Below, piece after piece: positions 6,451-12,468 of a stretch of DNA of 19,354 nucleotides; within the stretch, counting starts at the first letter, position 1; every line of letters starts with the position of its first letter. The notes beneath the pieces were generated by a model. The model made no database searches and had not been told where the DNA came from. It saw only the letters and a list, made by a program, of their open reading frames with translations. Location: the NCBI GenBank assembly GCA_041485385.1, contig JBGPJM010000076.1, positions 1-19,354 of the forward strand. Reading direction: 5' to 3'. Made by a program: the position numbers and the translations under genes. The stretch is from JBGPJM01 sp041485385 (GTDB lineage: Bacteria > Planctomycetota > Phycisphaerae > Phycisphaerales > UBA1924).

Positions 6451-6501
6451 CGAGGCTCTGGAACCTGGCCCCCGGCCTCGCCGTGAGCCAGATCACCGAA
6501 C

Positions 6502-6540
6502 CGGCGCGCCGGCGGCACGAGTACGCCGGCGCGCCGTTTA
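6502..6540 (+). terminator. 13-bp hairpin followed by TTTA
   Basis: Perfect 13-bp inverted repeat, CGGCGCGCCGGCG (6502-6514) and CGCCGGCGCGCCG (6524-6536), with a 9-base loop and TTTA after it. It lies 50 bases after the stop of the HYR-like fragment and separates the fragment region from the DAHP synthase gene. The T tract is short, so efficiency is uncertain. Confidence 0.6.
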
Positions 6541-6686
6541 CTTCGCACATCAGGAACTCTCTTTGTGGGATCCGTTTCGTGGATTCGCCCCGCCTTCGGT
6601 GTTGCGACTGTTCGTGAGATCGTGGTGAATTGTGGCAGACCAGATGGTTACCGGCACGGTGACGGAGCGCTTCCAGATCGCCGGGC

Positions 6687-8099
6687 TCATGGCGGCGCGG
6701 GAGGATCGGGCGCGACCGCGGGGCGGGCCATTCGGCGGGCGAGGAGGAAGGCGAGCTCGAGAGCCTGGTCGTAGTTGAGGCGGGGGTCGCAGGGGGAGGC
6801 ATAGTTGCGGGCGAGGTCGTCCTCGGTGATGCCGCCGCCGCCGCCGCCCGCGCTGCCGAGGCACTCGGTGACGTCCTCGCCGGTGAGCTCGAAGTGGACG
6901 CCGCCGAGGTGGGAGCCGAGGCGCTCGTGGATGTCCCAGGAGGATTCAAGCTCGGCGAGGATGTCGTCGAAGCGGCGGGTCTTGATGCCGCGTGGCGTGG
7001 TGATGGAGTTGCCGTGCATAGGGTCGCAGACCCAGAGGACGCGTTTGCCGGTGCGCCGGACGGCCTCGACCAGAGGCGGGAGGGCTTCGGCGACGTGGCG
7101 TGCGCCCATGCGGGCGATGAGGACGAGCTTGCCGGGCTCGCCGGTGGGGTTGAGGGTGTCCACGAGGCGGACGAGCTCTTCGGAGGTGATGGAGGCGGAG
7201 ATCTTGACGCCGACGGGGTTGCGGATGCCGCGAAAGTACTCGACGTGTGCGCCGTCGAGGGAGCGGGTGCGGTCGCCGAGCCAGGGGAGGTGGGTGGTGA
7301 GGTCGTAGAAGCCCTGGCGGCGCGGGACGGTGCGGGTCTGCGCGGACTCGTAGAGGAGGTTGAGTCCTTCGTGGGAGGTGAAGAAGTCGGTCCGCGTGAG
7401 CTCGTCGACGGTGCGCTGGGCCACGGCCTCCATGAAGCGGAGGCCGTCGGCGAGGCGGGCGGTCATCTGGTGGTATTCGTCGCGGAGCCCGGGGGGGAGG
7501 GCGGCGTGCTGCATGAAGCCCAGATCCCAGTACTCGGGGTGGTGGAGGTCGGCGAAGCCGGCGTCGAGGAGGGAGCGGATGAAGTTGAGCGTGATGGCGG
7601 CGTGCTGGTAGCCCTCGATCATGCGGGCGGGGTCGGGGCGGCGGGCGTCCTCGGTGAACTCGAAGCGGTTGACGAGGTCGCCGTGGTAGCTGGGGAGGGT
7701 GACCTGTGCGCCGCTCACGGTGCGCGTCTCGGTGGGGCTGGTGCGGGGCTTGGCGTACTGGCCGGCGAAGCGGCCGACGCGGATGACGGGCTTCTTGGAG
7801 GCGTAGATGAGGACCATCGCCATCTGGAGGAGGATCTTGAGCTTGGCGGTGATCTTGTCGGGGGTGCAATCGGCGATGGACTCGGCGCAGTCGCCGCCCT
7901 GGAGGAGGAATCGCTTGCCCTCCTGAGCATCGGCGATGAGGGACTTGAGGCGCTCGATCTCCCAGGAGGTGACCAGCGGGGGGAGCTCGGCGAGGCGCGC
8001 GACGGCGCGGTCGACGGCGGCGCGGTCGCCGTAGACGATCTGGTGGGAAGCGAGCCTGCGCTTCCAGGAATCGGGGGACCAGGGTCGGGGCGTTGGCAT
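6687..8099 (-). CDS. aroG: Class II 3-deoxy-7-phosphoheptulonate (DAHP) synthase
   Basis: 470 residues, the usual length for class II (plant/Mycobacterium type). The enzyme condenses phosphoenolpyruvate and erythrose 4-phosphate to DAHP, the first step of the shikimate pathway to aromatic amino acids. Recognisable features are LLQGGDCAES at 65-74 with metal-binding Cys71, RVGRFAGQYAKPRT, the DLHHPEYWDLGF region, the substrate-binding CDPMHGN, and near the C-terminus HFELTGEDVTECLG followed by the CDPRLNYDQALELAF block. Between these last two a Gly6 stretch, encoded by a GCC-type microsatellite, replaces the usual GGSRTV-like sequence. The ATG at 8099 has no obvious ribosome binding site. No other shikimate gene is adjacent, so it appears to be a single-gene unit. 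The symbol follows mycobacterial usage; the family assignment is firm, the symbol conventional. Confidence 0.93.
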   Translation of the reverse strand: MPTPRPWSPDSWKRRLASHQIVYGDRAAVDRAVARLAELPPLVTSWEIERLKSLIADAQEGKRFLLQGGDCAESIADCTPDKITAKLKILLQMAMVLIYASKKPVIRVGRFAGQYAKPRTSPTETRTVSGAQVTLPSYHGDLVNRFEFTEDARRPDPARMIEGYQHAAITLNFIRSLLDAGFADLHHPEYWDLGFMQHAALPPGLRDEYHQMTARLADGLRFMEAVAQRTVDELTRTDFFTSHEGLNLLYESAQTRTVPRRQGFYDLTTHLPWLGDRTRSLDGAHVEYFRGIRNPVGVKISASITSEELVRLVDTLNPTGEPGKLVLIARMGARHVAEALPPLVEAVRRTGKRVLWVCDPMHGNSITTPRGIKTRRFDDILAELESSWDIHERLGSHLGGVHFELTGEDVTECLGSAGGGGGGITEDDLARNYASPCDPRLNYDQALELAFLLARRMARPAVAPDPPAPP

Positions 8100-8520
8100 G
8101 ATGCGGGAGATTTCACCACAGAGAACACGGAGAGCACAGAGAGAACACAGAGAAGAGAGGATGGGGATGAAAAGTCAGGAGGGGGGAAGGAGGAAGCGCG
8201 GGAACGGTAGGCGAGGGGTGTGGGAGGCTTACCAAGGCGCGCGCGGCGGTGGAGTATGTTTTGTCGGCCTTGGTGGCGCGGATGTTGCTGGTTTGTGTGG
8301 GGTGCGCACGGGATTGCTCGCGATGAATTCCCGCTGAACTTGAGGAAAATGTGAACGGGTTGTGCAGATGTGTCGATGGACCCTGACCTGGGTGATCCGG
8401 ATAACGGTCGGATCACGAGGACAAGGGGTCGGCGTCGCGGCAGCGGGAAGCGCGCCGGTGGGTGTGTGCGGCGGGATCGCCGGCCCCAATCAACGCCCGC
8501 AATAGAAGGAAACATCGAAC
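8100..8520. other. Divergent intergenic region with repeat and possible regulatory hairpin
   Basis: 421 bases between the divergent DAHP synthase and H1-like genes, with no credible coding frame. It holds the CACAGAGAA repeat (8111-8156), an AT-richer patch around 8335-8375 that could contain promoters, and a 7-bp inverted repeat TGATCCG / CGGATCA (8393-8399 and 8409-8415) that could be an operator or RNA hairpin in the leader of the H1-like gene. Confidence 0.45.
8111..8156. repeat. ACAGAGA-type dispersed repeat
   Basis: TTCACCACAGAG followed by degenerate copies of ACACGGAG, CACAGAG and AACACAGAG. One frame spells TTENTESTERTQRRE, a phantom peptide I recall from spurious gene calls in several phyla. 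It is thus a dispersed intergenic element rather than coding sequence. Origin and function are unknown. Confidence 0.6.
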
Positions 8521-8790
8521 ATGGCAGTCAAGACAAAGAAGCGGAAGACGGCGAAGCGTCCCTCGACGAAGCGCCGCACGGCCAAGCGGACGGCGAAGCG
8601 GCACACGGCCAGTAAGCCCCGTCGGCGCGTCGCCGGCAAGAAGGTCCGGACGACGCGGGCGCACAAGAAGGCCAGGCGGACCAAGGTCCCCAAGAGCGCG
8701 ACGCGCAAGAGCTCCCGCCGCATGAAGGCGAAGCGGACAGGGAAGACCTTCCGGTTCACGGCGGGCAAGAGCTGGCACAAGGCCGCCTGA
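8521..8790 (+). CDS. Lys/Arg-rich histone H1-like DNA-binding protein
   Basis: 89 residues with 21 Lys and 18 Arg (about 44%) and no Asp or Glu. It is built from short repeats such as TAKR, TKRR and KKAR, rich in Ala, Thr and Ser. This composition is that of bacterial H1-like nucleoid proteins, which bind DNA non-specifically and help compact the chromosome. The last 14 residues (FRFTAGKSWHKAA region) are less basic. Translation starts at the ATG at 8521, with AGAAGGA 10 nt upstream. It is a single gene, divergent from DAHP synthase and convergent with the glycosyltransferase, and it is followed by a hairpin-T tract terminator. A very basic ribosomal-type protein is an alternative, but no ribosomal family matches by eye. 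Confidence 0.75.
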   Translation: MAVKTKKRKTAKRPSTKRRTAKRTAKRHTASKPRRRVAGKKVRTTRAHKKARRTKVPKSATRKSSRRMKAKRTGKTFRFTAGKSWHKAA

Positions 8791-8875
8791 CCCCCTTCCC
8801 TGCTCCCGCGGCCCAAGCGGCGCGCCGAGCGCGCCGCCGCGTGCTTGCAGAATGAATCGCACACAACGACCTCTG

Positions 8876-8908
8876 CCGCGACGGGACCTTCCGTCGCGGT
8901 GGCGGTTT
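8876..8908 (+). terminator. Intrinsic terminator after the H1-like gene
   Basis: Perfect 9-bp stem CCGCGACGG (8876-8884) with CCGTCGCGG (8891-8899), a 6-base loop, then TGGCGGTTTT. A weaker GC hairpin precedes it near 8818-8836. It sits between two convergent genes, with the T tract oriented for the plus strand. Confidence 0.6.
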
Positions 8909-8939
8909 TGGGGGTGAGAGAAGGCTCGGCGCTCGGTCC

Positions 8940-10118
8940 TCATCGCTCGGTCCTCAGCACTTCTTCGTGTACTTGCCAGAAGTGCTCGAAGGACTTGCGG
9001 ATGCTCATAGGCTGGATCTTGTCGTGGGCGGCGGCGCCCATGCGGGCGCGGCGGTGGTGATCGGCGGCGAGGTCCAGGATGGTGCGGGACCAGAGGTCGG
9101 CATCGGCCGCGGGGAGGACGCGCCCGGTGCGGCCATCGTCCACGATTTCGGCGGGGCCGCCCTGATCGGTGACGAGGACGGGGAGGCCGGCGGACTGGGC
9201 CTCCATGACGACCTGGCCGAGGGTGTCGGTGGTGGAGGGGAAGACGAACAGGTCGCAGGAGGCGTAGAGCGTGGAGAGCTCGGGGCCGTGGCGGAAGCCC
9301 AGGAAGTGGGCGCTCGAGCCCGCGAGCTCGCGCTGCATCTGCGCGCGGTAGGGGCCGTCGCCGATGACGACGAGGGAAGGCGCGAGGGAAGGCCATGGGC
9401 ACTGGGCAATGGGCAATGGGGAGGTGGATGCAACCCGGCGCCAGACGCGTGTGAGGAAGGGGAGGTTCTTCTCGACGCTGATGCGCCCGACGTAGAGGAC
9501 TTTCACGGAGTCCCTGGGGATTCCCGGGAAGCGGTCCCAGATGGATGGGTCGCGGAAGCGGGCGTGGAACACGTTTGTATCGATGCCGGGGAGGAGGCGG
9601 ACGATCCGGCGCCGGGGGATGCCGAGCCTCAGGAGCGCGCCGGCGTAGTCGGCGGAGCGGGTGAAGATGCGGGCGAAGGGCTTGTAGAAAGTCCGCATCG
9701 CTCGCGAACAGAGCCAGGTGTAGGCGGGGTCGTCGAAGAGGTGGTCGATGTAGGCGGGGAAATCGGTGTGGTAGGTGCCGACGAGCGGGACGCGGAGGCG
9801 GCGGGCGATCCGGCGGCCGACGAGGCCGACGGGCCCGGGGGTGGAGATGTGGACGGCGCCCGGGGCGAGGCGACGGGTGAGCTCCAGCATGCGGCGGGCG
9901 TGGGGGAGGACGAGCTCGAGGTTCTCGTAGCGCGGCATGCGCGTGGCCGCGCGGGGAGGCAGGACGTGGATGTTGGGTTGGCGTGGGCACTCGAAGCGCG
10001 TGGAGGTGATGACGTGGAGGTCCTTGCCCTGCGCCAGCGCCTGGTCGGCGACGTTGCGGATGAAGCGCGAGACGCCGTTGATATCGCCGAGGGTGTCGGT
10101 GAAGAGGGCGACGCGCAT
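8940..10118 (-). CDS. GT4-type glycosyltransferase
   Basis: 392 residues with the two-domain GT-B layout. The N-terminal acceptor domain starts MRVALFTDTLGDINGVSRFI and includes HISTPGPVGLVGRRIARRL and VGTYHTDFPAYIDHL. The C-terminal nucleotide-sugar domain starts about residue 205 (KVLYVGRISVEKNL) and carries VVIGDGPYR, the FVFPSTTDTLGQVVMEAQSA stretch and GLPVLVTDQGGPAEIV. These are hallmarks of family GT4, close to mannosyltransferases acting on lipid acceptors. The substrate cannot be told from sequence. Between LTRVWRRVA and LVVIGDGPYR lies an extra PLPIAQCPWPS (about residues 231-243), encoded by a GGGCAATG micro-repeat. The frame stays open far upstream over other genes, but the ATG at 10118 starts the conserved domain and has TACCAT 7 nt before it. 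Confidence 0.9.
   Translation of the reverse strand: MRVALFTDTLGDINGVSRFIRNVADQALAQGKDLHVITSTRFECPRQPNIHVLPPRAATRMPRYENLELVLPHARRMLELTRRLAPGAVHISTPGPVGLVGRRIARRLRVPLVGTYHTDFPAYIDHLFDDPAYTWLCSRAMRTFYKPFARIFTRSADYAGALLRLGIPRRRIVRLLPGIDTNVFHARFRDPSIWDRFPGIPRDSVKVLYVGRISVEKNLPFLTRVWRRVASTSPLPIAQCPWPSLAPSLVVIGDGPYRAQMQRELAGSSAHFLGFRHGPELSTLYASCDLFVFPSTTDTLGQVVMEAQSAGLPVLVTDQGGPAEIVDDGRTGRVLPAADADLWSRTILDLAADHHRRARMGAAAHDKIQPMSIRKSFEHFWQVHEEVLRTER
9397..9420. repeat. GGGCAATG micro-repeat inside the glycosyltransferase gene
   Basis: GGGCACTG, GGGCAATG and GGGCAATG in direct succession, followed by GG. On the coding strand it gives LPIAQCP-type residues in frame in a loop of the glycosyltransferase. 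Similar words appear at 10243-10262 in the divergent intergenic region. Confidence 0.65.
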
Positions 10119-10125
10119 GCCGGGG

Positions 10126-10131
10126 ATGGTA
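10126..10131 (-). promoter_or_regulatory. -10-like TACCAT before the glycosyltransferase
   Basis: TACCAT on the minus strand ends 7 nt before the ATG at 10118. No Shine-Dalgarno sequence is present, so a leaderless transcript is predicted. Confidence 0.4.
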
Positions 10132-10222
10132 CATCGGGCCCGATCCGGGTCGGGCAGACGAGGAAACTTCCCTGAAATGAGCGCCGGCGGTCGGAGGGCG
10201 GGGAGTTCGCCGCGCGGGCCGG

Positions 10223-10228
10223 TACGAT
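10223..10228 (+). promoter_or_regulatory. -10-like TACGAT before the AhpD-like gene
   Basis: TACGAT lies 49 nt before the ATG at 10278, giving a predicted leader of about 43 nt that contains AAAGGA. An overlapping TTGACA (10228-10233) is a perfect -35 sequence but has no -10 at the right distance. Confidence 0.35.
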
Positions 10229-10277
10229 TGACACGGGAGCGCGGGGCACAGGGCAGAGGGGCGCGAAAGGACACGCC

Positions 10278-10808
10278 ATGGGACGGCTTGCGATGATTGA
10301 CCCGGCCACGGCGACCGGACGGGCGAAGGAGCTGTACGAGGGGCCGCTGAAGGGGAAGAAGAGCCTGATGTTCCGGTCGATGGCGAACTCGCCCAGCGCG
10401 GTGGAGATGTACCTGTCGATGGCGCAGGCGCTCAAGGGCGGGGTGCTGAGCGACAAGGAGCGGGAGGTGATCCAGCTGGCGGTGGGTCAGGCGACCGGGT
10501 GTGAGTACTGCCTCGCCGCGCACACGTTCATGGGGAAGAAGGCGGGGCTGAGCGACGAGCAGGTGCTGGAGGCCCGGCGCGGGCAGATGAAGGACGCGAA
10601 GCTGGGCGCGGCGGCGCGGCTGGCGCTGGCGATCCACGAGAAGAAGGGCGTGGTGTCGGACGCGGACCTGGCGGCGGTGCGCGCGGCCGGATTCGGCGAC
10701 GGGGCGATCGCGGAGATCGTCGCGGCGTACGCGCTGGCGATCTACACGAACTATTTCAACCACGTGAACCAGACCGCCCTGGACATGCCGCCGGCGCCGC
10801 CGATCTGA
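10278..10808 (+). CDS. AhpD-like / carboxymuconolactone decarboxylase-family protein
   Basis: 176 residues, mostly helical. The AhpD core motif is intact: ATGCEYCLAAHTFMGKKAGL, i.e. CxxCxxxH near residues 75-82, with the preceding KEREVIQLAVGQ helix. In AhpD-type alkylhydroperoxidases the CxxC cysteines and His carry out thiol peroxide reduction; in the wider family the same fold serves other oxidoreductase roles. The tail (AAYALAIYTNYFNHVNQTAL) is typical of peroxidase-related members. A well-placed AAAGGA stands 6 nt before the ATG. The gene is divergent from the glycosyltransferase and has no AhpC or peroxiredoxin neighbour, so the physiological reductant and substrate are unknown. A role in oxidative-stress defence is the likeliest reading. 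Confidence 0.88.
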   Translation: MGRLAMIDPATATGRAKELYEGPLKGKKSLMFRSMANSPSAVEMYLSMAQALKGGVLSDKEREVIQLAVGQATGCEYCLAAHTFMGKKAGLSDEQVLEARRGQMKDAKLGAAARLALAIHEKKGVVSDADLAAVRAAGFGDGAIAEIVAAYALAIYTNYFNHVNQTALDMPPAPPI

Positions 10809-10838
10809 AATCGCCGGGGCGGGAGCGCGGGTGCACTG

Positions 10839-10885
10839 AAAAAGGTATGGCCCCGAGCCGGGGAGGCAGGCCGGCGCGGGGCCAT
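10839..10885 (-). terminator. Minus-strand intrinsic terminator
   Basis: The outer stem ATGGCCCCG / CGGGGCCAT (10847-10855 and 10877-10885) encloses an inner stem GCCGG / CCGGC with a 9-base loop. On the minus strand it is followed by ACC and five T. There is no T tract on the plus side, so it points to a minus-strand transcript rather than to the end of the AhpD-like gene. Confidence 0.5.
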
Positions 10886-10989
10886 CGCATGGGTCGACCA
10901 GAGATGTGCTCGGCAGGCATTGCCTTGTGGGAAAGATCCAATTCGGGCGAGGGGGCGTCCATGTATGCCGGGGAGAGTGGCCGCGGAAG
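10839..10989 (-). ncRNA. Candidate small RNA between the AhpD-like gene and coaD
   Basis: On the minus strand TATAAG (11001-10996) is the best -10 match in this GC-rich gap, and about 150 nt downstream there is a complete hairpin plus T5 terminator. No conserved protein lies between them; the only short frame begins MDAPSPELDLSH and is not recognisable. The -35 region is poor. It does not show the hallmark SRP RNA or tmRNA sequences. The call rests only on the promoter-like and terminator-like elements facing the right way. Confidence 0.3.
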
Positions 10990-11045
10990 GGTGGGCTTAT
11001 AGGGGCGACAGAAGGGCCGGGCGGGAACGCGGGTGCGTGGGCCGA

Positions 11046-11051
11046 TAAACT
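11046..11051 (+). promoter_or_regulatory. -10-like TAAACT before coaD
   Basis: TAAACT ends 6 nt before the ATG at 11058, the same geometry as the hexamers before the two sigma genes. No Shine-Dalgarno sequence is present. Confidence 0.3.
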
Positions 11052-11057
11052 CCGGCC

Positions 11058-11741
11058 ATGGCACACAGCAAGCGGCCCGGTGCATCGGATAGTTCTGGGA
11101 GCGGGGGGGCGCGCGGGGGAGCGGGAGGGCGGGCGGGGCTGGGGTCGCCCGGCGCACCGAGCGTGGCGAAGAACGGGCGGGAGCACCTGGCGATCTACCC
11201 GGGTTCGTTCGACCCGATCACGTACGGGCACCTGGACGTGATCCAGCGCGGGCGGCGGCTGTTCGACCGGATCGTGGTGGCGGTGGGGCAGAACCCGGGG
11301 AAGGACCAGCTCTTCTCGGCGGATGAGCGGGTGGAGATGGCGCGGGTGCTGATCGGCGAGCTGGTCAAGAGCGAGCCGGACGGATCGCCGGTGACGGTGG
11401 AGGCGTACTCGGGCCTGACGGTGGACTTCGCGCGGAAGATCCGGGCGACGGTGATCCTGCGGGGGATACGCAACTTGTCGGACCTGCAGAACGAGGTGCA
11501 GCAGGCGCTGACGAACCGGGAGGTGGCGGGGCTGGAGACGGCGTTCGTGGTGGCGGGGCAGGACTTTGCGTACACGTCCAGCAGCCTGATCAAGCAGATC
11601 ACGGCGATGGGGACGGACTTGATGTCGCTGTCGTCGATGGTGCCGGCGCTGGTGATCGAGCGGCTGAGGGAGAAGAAGACGGCGCGGCATCCGGCGCTGG
11701 AGCGGTTGATGGCGAGCGATGAGGCGGGGGTGGAGGGGTAA
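11058..11741 (+). CDS. coaD: Phosphopantetheine adenylyltransferase
   Basis: CoaD joins 4-phosphopantetheine and ATP to dephospho-CoA, the penultimate step of CoA synthesis. The nucleotidyltransferase signature YPGSFDPITYGHLD is at residues 47-60. It is followed by ILRGIRNLSDLQNEVQQALT and the second motif YTSSSLIKQITAMG, the counterpart of ISSTxIR. With 227 residues it is longer than the usual 160 or so: about 43 extra residues precede the domain, rich in Gly, Ala and Ser, and about 20 follow it. Translation could instead begin at GTG 11163 (VAKNGREHLAIYPG), giving a normal N-terminus. I kept ATG 11058 because a TANNNT hexamer sits 6 nt before it. Neither start has a clear Shine-Dalgarno. 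The family assignment is firm; the start is not. Confidence 0.9.
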   Translation: MAHSKRPGASDSSGSGGARGGAGGRAGLGSPGAPSVAKNGREHLAIYPGSFDPITYGHLDVIQRGRRLFDRIVVAVGQNPGKDQLFSADERVEMARVLIGELVKSEPDGSPVTVEAYSGLTVDFARKIRATVILRGIRNLSDLQNEVQQALTNREVAGLETAFVVAGQDFAYTSSSLIKQITAMGTDLMSLSSMVPALVIERLREKKTARHPALERLMASDEAGVEG

Positions 11742-11904
11742 GGGGGAGGCTGGGGGGGGGTGGAACTGCCTGGAACAGAGCGACCGAGTTCGCGAGGGAG
11801 CCCAACCCCGTGGACTCGCCCTCGCCCTTCGCCTCCCGCTGTTGAGGTCGGAAAGGGTGCGCCCCGGCATCTCTCCCAGTGACCATGACCGTGTGCGTTT
11901 GAGG

Positions 11905-11910
11905 TACGAT
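11905..11910 (+). promoter_or_regulatory. -10-like TACGAT before the sigma factor gene
   Basis: TACGAT is followed by six bases and then the ATG at 11917. There is no ribosome binding site. This placement predicts transcription starting at the initiation codon. Confidence 0.4.
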
Positions 11911-11916
11911 CAGCAG

Positions 11917-12465
11917 ATGGCGGACGCGCCCGGCCCAAGCCCAAGCACGTTTCGAACAGATCGCCCGGGCGAGTTGGTCGAAGCTGTGTACGACCACCTG
12001 CGGGCCATCGCCCAGCAGCGGCTCAACTCCGAAGACCCGGGACACACGCTGCAGGCGACGGCCCTTGTGCACGAGGCGTTCATCCGGATCGGGCGGGACC
12101 GCCGTGTCTCATTCAAGAACCAGGCGCACTTCTTCGCAGCCGCGGCGGAAGCGATGCGGCGGATCCTCATCGACCACGCGCGGGCCAAGGGCGCGGCCAA
12201 GCGGCGGGCGCCGAGCGCCGAGTTCCTCTCGGTGCTGGACCTGGCGCAGCACCCGGACTCCGACCAAATCCTGGCGCTCGATGCGGCCCTGGAACGCTTG
12301 GAGAGCACGGAGCCCGACGTCGCGGCGGTGGTGCGGTTGCGCTTTTTCGCCGGTCTGAGCGGGGACGACACCGCCGAGGCCCTTGGGGTCTCTCCGCGGC
12401 AGGTTGATCGGCTGTGGGCCTACGCCCGCGCGTGGCTGTCGCGCGAAGTCCGGCCGGCGGAATGA
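11917..12465 (+). CDS. ECF RNA polymerase sigma factor, planctomycete SigK-like type
   Basis: 182 residues. Region 2 runs from about residue 18 (LVEAVYDHLRAIAQQRL) through GHTLQATALVHEAFIRI and HFFAAAAEAMRRILIDHARA. Region 4 is near 125-175 (LERLESTEPDVAAVVRLRFF, AGLSGDDTAEALGVSPRQVD, RLWAYARAWL). This pattern belongs to the ECF type that is expanded in planctomycetes and usually lies next to a Ser/Thr kinase gene. No membrane segment or anti-sigma gene is seen. The kinase gene begins 3 nt after the stop, so the two are very probably co-transcribed, and the kinase or its phosphorylation cascade is the likely regulator of the sigma factor (family context, not proven here). The frame is open further upstream, but homology begins only after the ATG at 11917. 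Confidence 0.92.
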   Translation: MADAPGPSPSTFRTDRPGELVEAVYDHLRAIAQQRLNSEDPGHTLQATALVHEAFIRIGRDRRVSFKNQAHFFAAAAEAMRRILIDHARAKGAAKRRAPSAEFLSVLDLAQHPDSDQILALDAALERLESTEPDVAAVVRLRFFAGLSGDDTAEALGVSPRQVDRLWAYARAWLSREVRPAE

Positions 12466-12468
12466 ACC

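Noticed and set aside
6810..6860. Gly6 stretch in DAHP synthase as evidence of a broken gene
   Set aside because: The reading frame and the conserved blocks on both sides are intact, so it reads as a harmless loop expansion.
6894..8210. Open frame of 438 codons on the plus strand
   Set aside because: Antisense shadow of DAHP synthase. Its end contains the phantom TTENTE peptide from the intergenic repeat.
10228..10233. Perfect TTGACA as a promoter -35 for the AhpD-like gene
   Set aside because: No -10-like hexamer 16-18 bases downstream. The overlapping TACGAT as -10 fits better.
8940..11870. Open frame of 976 codons on the minus strand
   Set aside because: Only its last 392 codons match a glycosyltransferase. 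The remainder runs antisense to the AhpD-like and coaD genes and is Arg/Pro/His-rich, as expected from GC-rich shadow frames.
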